NCBI GenBank assembly: GCA_950295325.1
Contig: OX485803.1
Coordinates: 46,265,554 to 46,329,553 of the forward strand
Direction: 5' to 3'
Length of the DNA stretch: 64,000 bases
DNA from: Polytrichum commune
Taxonomy: Eukaryota > Streptophyta > Polytrichopsida > Polytrichales > Polytrichaceae
Shown in pieces: positions 46,452 through 59,840 of this stretch. The first letter of the stretch is position 1, and each line of letters opens with the position of its first letter. The position numbers and the translations under genes were made by a program. The notes beneath the pieces are model-generated. The model saw only the letters and a program-made list of their open reading frames with translations. It searched no databases and was not told the origin of the DNA.

Positions 46452-47697
46452 GCAACACGAGTTTTGGGGGGACGTTAAACCTCCCCCTATGAGCTTTTAG
46501 GGGGGGGGGGGGTGGACAGGGGCCAAGGCAGCCCCTTCGAAAAAAATGAGATTTTTTGGATTCGACCAAAAACTATTGCATGCCTTGCCCAACTCTAGAA
46601 AAAAAGACATGAATGGCCCTTGCATTCTTGAAGGCCGTTGTCCACAAATGTCATATCGAGTGCACTTCACCTTCAAGGTCTAAATTCCAATATATATGCG
46701 CACCTCCAATTGGTTAATAAACAATTGATTGGGATTTCATTCCCCAAGTAAAATTGTCAATCAAGCATGTAATCAACTTGGAAGCCAAAACATTACAAAA
46801 TCTTCATAAACTTTGAAGTTATAACTCATGTAACTTACCATATGAAAGAATTTTAGTCATTCTAAAGTGAAACTTAAATTAGTGTGTTGATGTTAGTACT
46901 ACGTGGTGGGTCGAGCGGGCATTCCAATCACGCTGATCACATGGTCAACGTTTCTTCTCTCTTTCTCTATGTTTTATAATATTTTATGTAGTTCCTTTTT
47001 ACTTTGACAGGTATTCATATGCATTCAAACTAATTAAGTGTGAAATGTAATCAAGCATAAATAACCGCGATTGAACGTAACTGAATGCAAGGCCAAAGTT
47101 TCTACAAGTATTCATACACATTGGAGTTGATTAAGCCTGTTTATGTGCAAGTAAGCACATTGAACTTAATTAAGCGTATTGAAGCCTAAACAAGTGTAAT
47201 TAATTATTAAGCACATCACATCTCATCTCTGAATTTATATCATAATTAAATAGAGGGTACGCTTTTCATATTTAATTAGGATTAATTATTTTGGTGAGTA
47301 TAATCTCTGATTTGATTAGGCTTAATTAGGTCCATCAAGCTTAATTAGGCTGAATATGCCTGACTACATTTAATCATGCTTAGTTAGTTTGAATGTGTAT
47401 AAATACTTGTTAAAGTAGAAGGCATTACATACAATATTATAAAATTTACATACTAAAATCAACACACTAATTTAAGTTTCGTTTCAGAATGACAAAGCCC
47501 CCTTCAAATGGTAGGTTTCACATATTATAACGTCAATGTTAATGAGGATCTTGTAATCTTTTGGCTTCCAAGTTAACTACATGCTTCATCAATAATTTTT
47601 GTTCGGGTTTAAAAAATCTCAATCTTTCGAGCAACCCCTATCCACCTCCCCTAAAAGCTCGCATAGCAAGGTTTAATGTCCCCATGTTATGTTGTGT
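46452..47697. mobile_element. 1.25-kb foldback element with arms of 400-600 bp
   Basis: The right half, reverse-complemented, follows the left half through many colinear words: GACGTTAAACC, GAGCTTTTAGG, TTGGAAGCCAAAA, AAACTTAAATTAGTGTGTTG, TATTCAT(A/)..CATTCAAACTAA. The left arm has extra segments (about 46585-46735 and 46905-46975) absent from the right, that is, later insertions or right-arm deletions. There is no coding capacity. Long-TIR MULE-type or Foldback element is the best guess. Confidence 0.7.
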
Positions 47698-47884
47698 GAA
47701 TCTAAATCACTAGACGTTGGAGAACATGAACAATGGATGAGTGGTGGCAGGAACGGTGGAGATCTTACATCGGTCAAATCCGACGGTCGGGAATGCACAT
47801 GCAACGTGGCCTCACCAGAAGCCAGAAGCTGCTTTCATCGCCCATAGACTTCTTCTCGAAAATGAAGCGAATAACACCCACATA

Positions 47885-48325
47885 CCTTAAACCGCCCTGG
47901 GCTAGATCACATCTTCATTAAGTCGGGCCTCGCTCCTCCCACGCCTCCTTTAGTGCCTGGTCTTCCCCATGCAACCTGCCCGCACTTGTGTGGGAACTCT
48001 ACCTTGTTGGGAACCAACGTGACAATAAAATTATATCAAAATTACAAATATACAGGTTGACATCACTTTCATTTAATTGATGGAGTGCCTTCACATGCCA
48101 AAGGAATTGAACTACTTAAGTGACCGGGCGTTTAATGAAAGTGATGTCAACCTGAATATTTGTAATTTTGATATCATTTCATCGTCACATTGGTTCCCAA
48201 TGAGGCAGAGTTCCCACACAAGTGCGGGCAGAGAGCATGAGAAAGACTAGGCAATGAAGGAGGTGTGGGAGGGGCGGGGCCCAGCCGAATGAAGATGTGA
48301 TCTAGCACGGGGCCCTTAAACCCGC
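47885..48325. mobile_element. Long inverted-repeat element, copy 2, with flanking direct repeats
   Basis: The core 47899-48302 has the same ends as 40222-40564 (GGCTAGATCACATCTTCATT). Arms of about 190 bp include AATGAAAGTGATGTCAACCT and its inverse. Imperfect 18-20 bp direct repeats flank it: CCTTAAACCGCCCTGGGC at 47886 and CCTTAAACCCGCCCTTGGGC at about 48308. They may be a target duplication or part of the element. Confidence 0.7.
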
Positions 48326-48329
48326 CCTT

Positions 48330-51300
48330 GGGCCCACCTTCTCATTTAGGTTATTTCGTAACGAGAACAAACACTACTATATATAAGTCAAACACATACA
48401 TATTAGGTGGGGTCAGTAATGCTATGTGTGGAGAAAACGGAGGGCATTTCCTATGAACAGATAGAACCTTAAGCTACCATTCCAAATGGGGAAGAATAAA
48501 AACAGTTGTGTGACCTGTCAATCATACCAAACTTACAGATATTTATTAAAACATGTGCCTTGTCACTTTTGGTGCTTGTACAGTATCGACTTCCTAGTAT
48601 GTATATATATATATACACACATATGATGAGATTACGGTACTCTATGTAGTGAACTAAATCAAGTTATTCCATTTGAAATTTGAAAGAACTGAAATAGAAA
48701 TCGCATAGGATCTTGGGCACCCTAAGAAGAGTCTTTTGTAAGTAGAGGAGCATCTTCCTGTCATTCAAAGCATGTTAATAAGATGGCCGTGGACTTATGT
48801 TAGGTGGGCTATGTTAGGCCCGGGTGGTTCACATGGGATCCCAAATTCCCGGTTCATTTTGGGGTCGATTCGTGCGATCTCAGCCGTTGAGAGCCATGGA
48901 AGTTTGGATTTACCACTTTACATGGGGTCCCGAGTCCCTGGGTTCCAAGTACACCATGGATGCCTGGAGGGCGACCTATTTTTTTTCCTTTTTTGGAGGT
49001 GAGGCTCGGGACCTGTGTTGAAAGTTGGTTCGAGCAAAAAAATCTAGATCCAATGCGCAACACAATCCACGAGATTTTTGCATCAAATAATCGAGGTACG
49101 ATTTTACCGGAATTTAAACCATGCGTTAACATTTTCTTGAGGCTCGAAAGTTAGAATATTACATTTGTGTTGGGACTTGTTGGCATGAAGTGGAACATCG
49201 TACTTACTCCATAGGCTTGTGGTCAATTCCTCTCAAGGTGGGTTTACACTTAACCACTATTTTGGTGGACGATGATTGTAGTATTTTTGGTTATTATATT
49301 TTTTGTGATGACGAGGGGAAATGCGTATTATGACAACCACAACTATAATTACCTTTTACTTGATCAACTACGATACGAGGTAAACACACCTTCAACTAGA
49401 TCCTACTACACGGATTCCAGGTTTCCAATATTGCAAATGATTATGGGGTTTAATGAACTAAACAAAACGATCTCATGAGTAGAATGTAAATGACTACGTT
49501 TTATTTGAAGTGGGATTGATAGAGCCCAACCGAAAGAACAAAATATCAAACCGCGTGAATGTTACATTTTTCCCATTTGAACAACAAACTCATGTACCAA
49601 CTACACTCTTGCCTAGAGTCTAAGTGGTAGTTTGCACCGGTATAGCAAGGGGACCACTTCAATATAATGGTACCGTAGTTTTGGTGCTCATGCCTTGAGG
49701 TTCGTGAGTCACCTCCACTTTGGTGGTTGGTCCCTAACCCTGGTCCTTGGCCTTTGTGATATCCATTGCATAATGAACATAATGATGTTTTGTGCATACA
49801 ACGGGCATTTCAATCACGCTGATCCCAATATGATTAGTGTTTTTTTTTCTTTCTCTTTTGTACATACAAAATTACATCTAGTCATAACATATACAGTTTC
49901 ACTACACATTGAACTCACAAGTTGCTCCTACCTTCTCCCATCCCACACAGTCGCAACTTGACACCAATGGGTTGTATAGTCATTCATATCTATAAAAAAA
50001 ATATAGCATCTTCAACATTCAAGATCTTACATGTAAACTGTCAAATCTAAAACTAGATCATTGTAATTTATAGCATTTCAATTTTTTTTTATAAATGGTG
50101 TTGAACTAGCTTGTGTGGTGTGGTGTCACTCTCAATGTTATTACTATGAACTTGGTTGTGGTGATACCAACACATTTTTCTTTAATGAGGACGAAATGCT
50201 TAAAGCAACTATCATGGTTGCATTGGTAAGGTAATTGATGACATGATGCCTTTTAGGTGTCATGATATTTTCTATGTGTCAAGTGGGATTCATTGGCTTG
50301 TGCTTCAAGGGAGATAGGTACATGTTAGTGCACCTGTCTAAGGTGTTCACCTTCGAAAGGAAACAAATTTGCTTGACCCTCCCCCCCCCCTTTGGATTCC
50401 TAATTCTTGGAACAGTCATGGGATTAGAGTGTCAATATTGACCCCACTTGAAGTCGAAGCATTGCTATAATTTATGGTGGCGGAATCATCATGTTTGTTG
50501 TCTATCACCTTGTAATTCCAATAATGTTTTTAGAAAAGACTTGGAGAATATCATTTGTTTTAGAGTGTAAACATCTTGAACAACCACATGAATACCAACC
50601 ACATTTTACAAGCTCTCTAGCAGCTTGGGCACCTTTTCTACCTAATAATTAGTTAAAATGCGAAATCAAGTTAAGCATCCTAGAAAATCATATTCTAAAA
50701 TTGGGAAAATTCAAAAAGTCATTTAAAATAAGTTAGGCATTCATTCCCAATTGCTTGTCTCATTCCCGTTTTTTATGATAGTGTGTCAGCATGACTTGTG
50801 GAGCAAATTCATGTTTGTATTGTTTTTAGACCGTGAGTGAGATCGATGTTGCTTGAAGACAACGTTGAAGTTATTTAATGATATTTTGTTGGATTCTAGT
50901 GAATGTCACTTGCATTATTGTGATTTTATGCACTCTTTGAATGTTATTTCTTGTTTTGGCCACTCAACAAAATTAATTTCCCATAATTTAGGCATCTTCA
51001 AAATTAATCATTTTTTGTCCAAGTTGCTAGAGAGCTGCAATATCTCTCTCAAGGTCAACATAATTTTTTTTACCAATTTAAAAGGATACATGTCTTGCTC
51101 TTTGAGTGCCCCTTCCCCTTCAATATCATATTATACGCAAGGGGCATCGACATTAAAACGGCTTAGAGGACAACTTTTTGTAAAAATTAAATCAAATTAT
51201 ACAAAAATAAAATGACCAAAAATTGGGTGAGGACCAAATTAAATAAAAATGAGATGTAGAAACAGTTGGGTCGCATGTATAAAAAAAAGTCCTCCACAAC

Positions 51301-52430
51301 GTATATAAAGAATTGAAACCTTCTTTTTTAATTTTTAAAAACCCCTTGTAGAGCGTTTAATTTAAAAAGGTCCACACGAGTGGTTGCCTCTACTTAAAAT
51401 TAAGAGTCATTGGCCATGTTTTATTTACAATAAAAATATATTGTTTTTTAAAACTAAAAAGCCCAAAAAGTTGGGTAGTTTGGCCTATGGTACCCGTATT
51501 TTAAAAACTCATATAATGAGGTTGTTAATGCAATTATATGCGTCAAGGAATATTCATGTCTTGTATAAATTCCTTGTCAGAAGGGATATAAGAGTTTCCT
51601 ACATCAAAACAAAATATATCACTCGAGATTGGACTAAAATGCGTTATAAATGATTACAATTAGGGCCATATAATACTGGACTTGCGTACCTAGGCATAGT
51701 ACATGTTATAGTCTAGGCACTTTGCTATTTTTGGACCGTGCCACATCAAAGTTTCCACATCTTCCAAACCAACCACCATATGACACATGTCAACATCATT
51801 TGCAGAAATGATCAATAATAGTGTCAGAACCGATAGAATACCATGACGGTATATGAAATTCGGTGAGTTTACATTTGGCTCCAAGTTCACAAAACTTCGG
51901 GTCCAAAACACCCCTTAATGGACTCTACTTTTTGTACTCGATCTTTAGACCCACATTTGAAGATTGGTTTCTCATACTAGGAAGAGCGATTTCTTGAGTG
52001 GGGACCGTTGGATTCGATGGGGAAACGATCCCACATTCTTGCGACTTCAGTTCGTCATAACTTGGATTTGAACCGTAATGTAACCTCCTTGGATCAAAAA
52101 TTGACTCTCAACTAACAAGATCGCGACTGGCATTTTAAGTATATTTGGACAACCCACTTGTTTAAAAATAACAAGGGACGTGCACACGTGGGGACAAAAA
52201 CATCAAACGACATAACAACCACGACTTCGAGTATATTGTATTCCATGCTTGCCAACCACCACATCTATGTAGTTTTGCGACCCAATGCATGTCATATCGA
52301 TAATCGTGATTATTCAAAACTCGTGCATAAATCCAAATATACTTACACCCCAATTTCCCTCAGAATTTTCAAATCTTACACCTCAGTTTACAAACACTCT
52401 CATTATGAAACATGTGAGGTTGATTACACT
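48330..52430. other. Anonymous intergenic DNA
   Basis: Includes a TA microsatellite (about 48600-48616), a C run (50382-50391), and a 25-bp segment near 49802 similar to 46918. No supported gene. Confidence 0.4.
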
Positions 52431-52773
52431 CCCCTCCCCCAACAAGAGAAGGAAGGAATGACAAAAAGGGAAGAATACCACAACCCTCTCCCCCTCCCCA
52501 AACCCTAGGAAGCGAAGCGCAACGAGTGTTGCATGGCCACCCCGTCTCTACCCCCCTAACTTACTTGCCACATCGTGATTGCCGAAATATCACTTTGGTC
52601 GGTTGACGAGGTGCCCGCTAGTGGGGGCCCCACCACCACACACCGCGGTTGACTAGGTGTTCACACTTATGGCGTAACAACACTAGGGCGAAGGTTGGTG
52701 GGGCCCACACCAAAGAGCCTATGTAGCAAGGCAACTAGCCCTAGTAGGGTACCCTAGGCTCCCCTTAGTAGGG

Positions 52774-52795
52774 GGTGGGGTGGGGTGGGGTGCGA
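52774..52795 (+). promoter_or_regulatory. G-quadruplex-capable tract upstream of the SOV gene
   Basis: Four or more runs of GGGG separated by single T (GGGGTGGGGTGGGGTGGGG) can form a G-quadruplex. It lies about 480 bp upstream of the SOV start codon. A regulatory role is inference. Confidence 0.5.
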
Positions 52796-52829
52796 GATCT
52801 AAAGATAGGAGGAAGCCAGGCAGGACTAT

Positions 52830-53270
52830 CATCATATTATTTAATAATAAGAAGTCCTTAGAGCAAGGTTATTGGAGAGCGGAGCCACCGGGGGTCTGAC
52901 GCGGCGGGCGAGGAGAGGAGCGAAGCAGGCAGGGAGGGCAGGGGCTCGGGAGCCAGTAACTTAGAAGTCGCTAGAAGCTGGAAGCCTAAACGCCAAGGAC
53001 GCACAAAGAATAGGGAAGGGAAGGGAAGGGAAGGGGAGGGGAGGAAGACAGTAACAACAACGACGACGAAGAAGAAAAGACGCTCCGAAGGCACCCGAGG
53101 CGGAAGGGAGGGAGGGAGGGAGGGAGAGAGGCAAGTGGAGAGGGGGAAGGGAGAGCTCAACATCATCTCATCACAACGCAGGGAGCAGGGAGCGACGTCG
53201 GGGTGGAGGAAGCGGAGGAGGAGGAAGGAGGAGAGGAGGAGGAGGAGGAGGAGGAGGAGGAGGGAGAGAG
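52830..53270 (+). promoter_or_regulatory. Promoter and purine-rich 5' leader of the SOV gene
   Basis: A TATA-like AT block (ATATTATTTAATAATA, about 52833) is followed by a GC- and purine-rich stretch. That stretch holds GGGAA repeats (53014-53040), GGGA repeats (53107-53125) and GGA repeats (53216-53262) running up to the ATG. The start of transcription is not visible; layout is consistent with a long GA-rich leader. Confidence 0.5.
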
Positions 53271-56200
53271 ATGAAAGCGGCCGAGACGCGGCGCAAGGAC
53301 AAGGTGCGATGGCACTCGCTACCGCCGACCTCGTCCACCATGTATCGTTCGGTGTCTGCACCGAGCGGCGATGTGGAGGTGACGGAGCGGGTGGTGGTGA
53401 AGGCGTACGGGAACGTGGCTCCGCCGCACAATTTGTATCCGTCGTCTTCGGGGATGATGACGGTGTTGCCGGTGCAGCAATCCTCGTCGTCGTCCTCGTC
53501 GTCGTCGTCGTCGCAGGTGGTGCCGATCAACAATAGCAGTAGTAGCCCCGGGGGCGGCCTCCCGGACTCGTCCTCGGGGAGGGATGGCGGCAGTGCGCGC
53601 AAGAGGCCGGGCAGGAAGACGAGGCGGCCCGATGGCTATGGCTCCTCGCCGGATGCATATGGCAATGGTTTCCCTACTTCCTTGCAATTCGGTTGGTTCC
53701 TATTATCCTTGTTCATGTTGTGCGTCTTGCCATGTCTTCAGCCTAAAAGGATGATGATGATGATGATATTGCCCTTCGGCAGAGGGTTGATGTCAGATTG
53801 GGAATCTCTCTCGCTCTCAACAGGTGCTATCCACGAGGGGAATAGTGTCACGTGTCTTTTCGTTTCGGGAGATGGAGCGTCTGTTTGTTGTTAGGGTTGA
53901 GTCCGTTGGATCTGTGGTGACGAGCCATTTGATTCGACCTTGTGGATGAGGGGAGCCGGTGTGTGATGTAGGAAGGATTTTGTTTCTTTGTTTGTGGGAG
54001 GCAAGGAAGAATTGTCACGTGCAGATTTGTTTTGAAGTGGCAGAGGTTAAGTCGATGTTAGAACACCTAGGAGCATCTTTTGGTGCCCGAACTTCTTTGA
54101 TATGTGAGATATGTGAAAGTCGTTGTTGCTTTGTTCTGCGACGCAAGTTCCAACACCTGTTAGCATATCGAGCTCAATTACTTGATGATGGCGCTCGGAG
54201 TAAGTTTTCTGACGAAAATTGGGGTATGATGTGGATGCGGTTTTTCCTAGGCAGGAAGTTAGACCATGGGTGATTGGTGTTCGGTGTCTGACAGGTTGGT
54301 TGTGTTTGATGAATGTGTGTGTCGCTCAGGAGATTCAAGGGAGGGAGGTTGTAAAATACAAGCTGAGCAGATGGGAAAGGAGGCACCTCTGCGGGGGACC
54401 AACAATTATGCATCCTTACTGTCTAGCCCTAGTCCTAGTTCTATTCCCAACCCTTCGTTCAAAACTAAGCTTTCTTTTGACGCTGTCAGTCCAAAGCTGC
54501 CGACGGCAGCTGCGGTATCTGTCGTCAGCCAACCTTTAATGAGATTCGAGGGGAACACTGTACAGCAGGTTTCTACCCCTCCATCACCAAGACAACCTGA
54601 GTTTCTTCCCCATAGTTCTGATGTGAAATATGTAGAAGCTGCTTTCTCGCCTCTTTTGGCATCATCGATGCCACTTACCACTTCAACAAGGTTCGAAGTA
54701 ACTAGTCCGGAGAGTTCCAGTCCCACGGGAGCCGCGTATCCCATGGAAGACTCCACTGGAAATGACAGTTCTGAGGCTGAGGTGTCAACCCCTCCGGCCA
54801 CAGATTTTATGACAAGATTTGAGGCTATGTATGTAGATGAGCCTACCTTTGACACAGCCGTACCTCAAGATGTGAGGAGCACGGCGAGCAGTAACGGACA
54901 CGTCTCAAACCCTAGTTCGGCGGTTTCCACTTCTACGTCGGAACGTCCTGGGTACAGTAACGGGCACGGGACTGGGCGGGAGACAAAATCTTCTGCTGCT
55001 GGACCCAGAAACAGGCTGGAGTCTTCATCAGCAATAGGCATTCCCAAGGCAAAAGTGAAACAAGCGATTATCAAGTCCAACAAAGCAACTAATGATTATG
55101 CAGACCCTAGGAGGCATGGCGTGCCAAACATGGGGCCTCGCCAACCAGCTGCCGAAAAGGGAGCAAGGAGATCTTCGCCTACGGTTTCTTCGGGAGTGTC
55201 AGTCGTGCACTCTCAGTGTGCTGCTGATCCGCAGTCGCATTGGAAGCCTGTTACTCCAGTATTGGCGAAGGAGTCTCCAGTTTTGAATGGTGAAGGATTA
55301 CTGGAATGTCCTCATTCTTGGCCCGGTCCAGGATTAAGTTTGCTTGGCTCTCCAATTGGATCCCTCGGGAAACCTGGTACAGAGTGTGTGGTTAACGAAC
55401 AGGGAGGGGTAGGAAATGGTAAAAGTTCTGGGCAATCAAAGATTTTCTCAGAACATTGGTCTCCTCGAGAAGTGAGTCAGGCCATGGAGGTAAGTCTTGG
55501 TTTTGGGTCTTGTTGTATTTCATGAACCTGTACCTTGATGAAGATTCGGTTCTACAGTGCAGTAGTTCTGGGGTGTATACAGTTCTCCTAGCTGATTCCA
55601 AGTTGAAGAATTATTTCTTGCTAAGATTGTTACTAAAATGTGCTTTACCTGAATATCTGAGGCTCAGTGGAATTTTATGTGACAGGCTGGGCAGGTTTTT
55701 AAGGCAACTCTGCGTGTGAATTCTCATAATCGACATGAGGTGAATCTTTCTTTCTTCTGTTCTGCTCCTTTTATGTTGCAGCATTGTGCTCTTTTGGAAG
55801 GTTGCTTCAGTTCGAGGGGTATATCTCAGAAAGTTTGCAGCCTGAACATTGCCCACCAGCCTAAACATCATGTTGTCCTTATGATATTGCACAGGGTTAA
55901 ACTTGTTTCTGAAACTTATATCCATTATTTGGCAGGCCTATGTAACTGTTGACGGGGTACCTCTTGATATTCTCATTGATGGATTACCAGCACAAAACAG
56001 AGCGGTATTTTTCTGTCTAGCCTCAATGCTTTCTGGATTTTTTGACTGATAGTGGTGCTGTCAAAGGTCTATTGTTAGCTGCTTCACTGTTATTTTCATA
56101 CTGGAGCAAAGGAACCTGTATTCTGATGTGGATTAAGTTTCACTGGTTGTTTTTTTTGTTGGAGTCGGTTGACCTGACTCTAGTGTGTATGCAGATGGAG

Positions 56201-59200
56201 GGGGATATTGTAGCTGTTGCAATTGAGCCAAGATCATCCTGGCCAAGGCTGAAGGGTTCTGTTAACAAGCAGGCCAATCCGGAGACTGTAGTGTTAGGAG
56301 ACTGTGGCTCAAGATCTGAAGGTAGTAAAGATGGAGGTGGTGAAACCGGAGAGGAAGTTTTCACGCAGAAATGTGCTTCACTGCAAGCAGACACTGGTAG
56401 AGTACAGTCCGAGTGCCCAGAGAGGAAGATTGAAGACTTGGGAGGCAATGGGTGGATGTCACGAGTGGAAGAAAAAGTAACTGAAATTCGTCAACAAAGC
56501 TTTGTTCGCAAGGATTGCAACAAAATTTTCTCTGCTGTTCACGATGAAGCTCACTCACAGAAATCAAAAGTTGTGAATCACAACAATGGTCGTGTGGCCG
56601 ACCAGCGAGTTGCTGTAACTCGAAGTACGGTGTATCAAATTTTGAAGAGACCTACCAGTGAGAACACGGCAGCCCCTACACTTCCTCAGAATGGGATGGA
56701 GAAGGGGGAACCTATCAAGGTCCCAACTGCAGTGGGGCTTGGTAGCTTGGTGGCTGAGGATGTATCAAAGGGACCAACCAATGTAGATATCAGTGGCACC
56801 AAAGTGGCTGCAGCCACTGAGAGCCTGGCATCTCTAATTTCAACTTGTCCTGGAAAAAGACCTACAGCAAAAGTTGTGGCCATACTTGAGAAGTCTCATC
56901 GGAGGGAGGCAGTGGTTGGCTTCTTGGAAATGCCCCAGCAGCGCGCTGGAAATAGACCAAGTGGAAGAGGGCAGCAGGATGAATCCCCTCAGAGGAGGAG
57001 GAGTGTGGTGACAATGCTCCTTATGCCTGTTGATAGTAGGTGTCCTAAAATGCTTGTTCCCCCCAGTGGCCTTCCTAGTGACATACTTCAACGAGTAAAG
57101 GATGGGGACTCTTCCATTGGGACGGAACTTGTTGCAGCGAGGGTTGATGGGTGGCGAGTAGACAGCTTCCTTCCAACTGCTTCTGTAGTTAAGAGTTTGG
57201 GTCAAGGAGGAGAGATTGAGCCCCAATTGAAGGCAATTTTGTTTGAACACAATGCTCATGCTCCTGATTTTCCTCAAGCTTCACTAGATTGTCTACCCAA
57301 AACGCCTTGGAAGATACCCGCTTCAGAAATGAAGAAAAGAATGGACTTTCGGGGTCATCGGATCTTCTCTATCGACCCTCCAACAGCAAGAGACTTGGAT
57401 GATGCTCTTTCAATTGAGAGATTGTGGAATGGAGTATTGAGAGTTGGTGTTCATATTGCAGATGTGTCATACTTTATCAATCCTGGCTCTGCTCTCGACA
57501 AGGAGGCTGCTCAAAGGTCAACCAGTATTTACCTTGAGCAACGAGTTTTGCCGATGCTTCCTAGACTTCTGTGCGAAGAGCTTTGTTCTTTGAATCCTGG
57601 GGTCGATCGCCTTGCTTTCTCTGTTGTCTGGACAATTAGTCCTTCAGGGGAGATTTTAGAGCAATGGTTAGGCCGATCTATGATCAGGTCGTGTGCTAAA
57701 CTTACGTATGAGCATGCGCAGAACATGATTGATGGAGTCTTTTTGGATATGGAAGGCACAGAGGCTTGTGATGGTTTGTCTAAATCTGGCACTGGATTGC
57801 CCGAGATTCATGGAAACCACTCGTGGTCAGATATTGTGGGTGATGTACAGGCACTTCATGAATTAGCAAAAAAGAGGAGGGAGAGTCGAATTGAAGCGGG
57901 GGCTCTGAAACTAAACAATTCCAAGATTGTCTTTTCATTGGATGAAGATGGTACACCTTACGATAGTGCAATGTATAAAACAAAAGACTCCAACTTTGTT
58001 GTGGAAGAATTTATGCTCTTGGCCAACATGACAGTTGCCAAAGTGATATCAAATGCATTTCCAGACAGTGCTCTGTTGCGGCGACATCCGGAGCCAAATC
58101 TGCGCAAGCTGAAGGAATTTGAGGAATTTTGTGGGAAGAATGATTTTGACCTGGACACATCATCGTCAGGGGCCCTTCGCCTTTCACTGGAAAAGATGCA
58201 GGATCAAGTCAATCATGATCCAGTCCTGTTCAACATTCTCATGCTGTTTGCTACCAAGCCAATGCAGCTGGCAAAGTATTTCTGCACGGGGGAGTTGAAA
58301 GATAAAGAAGAAGAATGGGGTCATTATGCGCTTGCATGTCCTCTTTACACTCATTTTACATCTCCTATCCGGAGATATCCAGATGTTTTAGTGCATCGTA
58401 TGCTAGCAGCCGCTCTTGATGCTGAGGAGATCCTTAGTAAATATGAGGCCTCTTCAAACAAGAGGAACAAAAATTGTGCAGTATCAGCCGGAAGAAATCA
58501 ACTTGCAAGCCATTGCTTTTCTAGTGCCAAGTCAGCAAGAGTTGTATCAGATGCTCCTGGTGTTCAGCATGCACTGGCTTTAGCTGCAAGCAAACATAGG
58601 ATTCCTGCTAGCTCTGATCTTGTTGGAATCGCTGCACATTGCAATGAAAGGAAGTTGGCAAGTCGTAATGTGAAGGAGGCTAGTGATAAGCTCTATCTAT
58701 GGGCTATGCTGAAGAAAAAAGGGGTACAAAGCTCATCGTCTTTCTCCTCCATTTGCTACTTATTAAGTTGCTTGTTCCTCCTGCCTTGCACCTATCTGTG
58801 GGTCATATTTGTAGCTTTACAAATTCGATTGACAAAGGGACCTTTGTTGAAGGTATGACCTGAGGTCTAAGAATTGAACATGTGAGGAATCTTCTTTATT
58901 GAGGTTGCAGTGCCTTTGATTGGCAGGTCTGGAAATTTGTGAAGTCAGTTCTTCAGTTTTGCTGACACTAATTGGAAATATGATTTTGACTACAGGGCTT
59001 ACTTTCGGATGCAAGAGTGCTTGCTCTAGGCCCAAAATTCATGTCTCTATATATCTGCAAAATTGCGGTATGGACTATCACTCTAGTTGCTCTTGCTTTT
59101 TATTCTGTCTCTTGATCATAAGCGTGATGGACTCTGGAATTATGATGGTCCCACATACAATATGTAATCTAGTTTATAGATTGCTATTTACTATGTTGCA

Positions 59201-59840
59201 CACTTATTTTGCATTTATATTAACATAAAGGATATGGAATTTATATTCTCTAAGGGATATTCCTTACTCATTCAATCCTGTGGCAGTCAGGTACTCTAAT
59301 GGGTCTAGATGTTTTCATATTTTCATACCTTAGCATGTATTTGATTGATACTTATGTGAATTAGTTGAGTATTTGATATCATTGCAGATGGAACGCCGCA
59401 TCTATTATGAAGAAATAGAGGGTGTGAATGCTGAGTGGTTTGAGGCGACTGGGACACTTGTGCTCGACATCTCTTCTGCCAAAAAAACTATGCCTCCGAG
59501 AAGGCCCCAGGGCAGGTCTGGAAGGCAGCCAAGAACTGTTGCGGATATTGCTATGGTGGTGAACCCTGCAGACAGTCTAGGCAGTAGCCCAGAACAAGAT
59601 TCTTATGATGATATAATTCGAGAAGTGGAAGATCGACTTGCTGGAAAAGATTTTCCTTATGACAGTTCAACCACATACGACATTGAGGAGCTTTCTAACG
59701 ATGCTGAAGTTGAACCTACAGTTTTACCCTTGACATTGCGGCTATTTTCTGCAGTTCCTGTTTCCCTGCATGCAACAGGAGGTGATCACCGTCCACTGGA
59801 TATTGCGGTGAAGCTCTATGTCAGCTCCTATGCAACTTAA
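53271..59840 (+). CDS. SOV: DIS3L2/SUPPRESSOR OF VARICOSE-type 3'-5' exoribonuclease, seven exons
   Basis: Exons: 53271-53667, 54330-55489, 55686-55739, 55936-56004, 56195-58723, 58996-59067, 59388-59840. Total 4734 nt, all in phase, 1577 residues. Exons 2-7 join to give text matching remembered Arabidopsis SOV: KIFSEHWSPREVSQAME, then the cold-shock domain (about 500-590), the RNB domain with IDPPTARDLDDA (catalytic Asp 954, 960, 962, 963) and HYALACPLYTHFTSPIRRYP (1270 onward), and an S1-like end with ERRIYYEEIEGV. The absence of a PIN domain fits DIS3L2, the cytoplasmic enzyme that degrades uridylated RNAs. Unusual: about 500 Ser-rich N-terminal residues and a long spacer after the cold-shock domain, so it is longer than Arabidopsis SOV (about 1050). 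The first junction (ATG|GTTTCC donor) is the weakest. Confidence 0.9.

Noticed and set aside
53171-53687. Antisense ORFs opposite SOV exon 1
   Set aside because: GC-rich Ser/Gly repeats open the opposite strand as Pro/Leu/Arg runs; shadows of the real exon.
56042-56194. Start of the 938-codon frame at 56042
   Set aside because: The frame reads back through an intron; a good acceptor (TATGCAG) at 56194 and homology place the exon start at 56195.
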